Source: CAIUVD01 sp044338255
Lineage (GTDB): Bacteria > Planctomycetota > UBA11346
DNA length: 5,629 nucleotides
Assembly (NCBI GenBank): GCA_044338255.1
Contig: JBIILZ010000177.1
Location: forward strand, 1-5,629
Reading direction: 5' to 3'
This document shows, in pieces, positions 5,629 to 5,629 of the stretch. Every line of letters starts with the position of its first letter. Position 1 is the stretch's first letter. The notes below the pieces were generated by a model. The model was given only the letters and a program-made list of their open reading frames with translations, was not told where the DNA came from and did no database searches. The translations under genes were made by a program, and so were the position numbers.

Positions 5629-5629
5629 C

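Overview
This is high-GC bacterial DNA with strongly G/C-ending codons in its clear genes. An Opitutaceae-like verrucomicrobial source (Gram-negative, carbohydrate-degrading) fits the mix of a serine-rich lipoprotein, an AraC regulator beside a sugar isomerase-like protein, and a six-hairpin-glycosidase-like protein. That assignment is an impression from protein style, not from a marker gene.

Layout: positions 1-260 hold what look like two unrelated 3' gene remnants, with a composition break near 105-120. A minus-strand lipoprotein gene follows (312-1244), with a clear lipobox and a good ribosome binding site. Then comes a short minus-strand fragment (1362-1502) resembling the C-terminal tail of an ABC-transporter ATPase, and a minus-strand AlkD-like HEAT-repeat gene (1527-2351). 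Divergent from it is a plus-strand gene (2409-3569) for a protein I read tentatively as glycosidase-like. It carries an in-frame triple 18-bp repeat near its 3' end. It converges, across a GC-rich hairpin, on a minus-strand AraC-family regulator (3649-4443). A 103-bp divergent promoter region with several inverted and direct repeats separates the regulator from a plus-strand sugar phosphate isomerase/epimerase-like gene (4547-5293). The last 336 bases are mostly non-coding and lower in GC, ending in what may be the tail of another minus-strand gene.

How the genes relate: the firmest functional unit is the divergent AraC-regulator/TIM-barrel isomerase pair, a typical arrangement for local control of a sugar-metabolic enzyme. 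The glycosidase-like gene next to the regulator could belong to the same carbohydrate theme, but it is convergent with the regulator and nothing in the sequence ties it to that promoter. The AlkD-like gene and the lipoprotein gene look like independent transcription units. I see no CRISPR array, transposase, tRNA or rRNA. The window reads as a chromosomal accessory stretch with gene remnants rather than a dedicated new system. The most unusual items are the degraded fragments, the in-frame repeat and the symmetrical elements in the AraC/isomerase gap.
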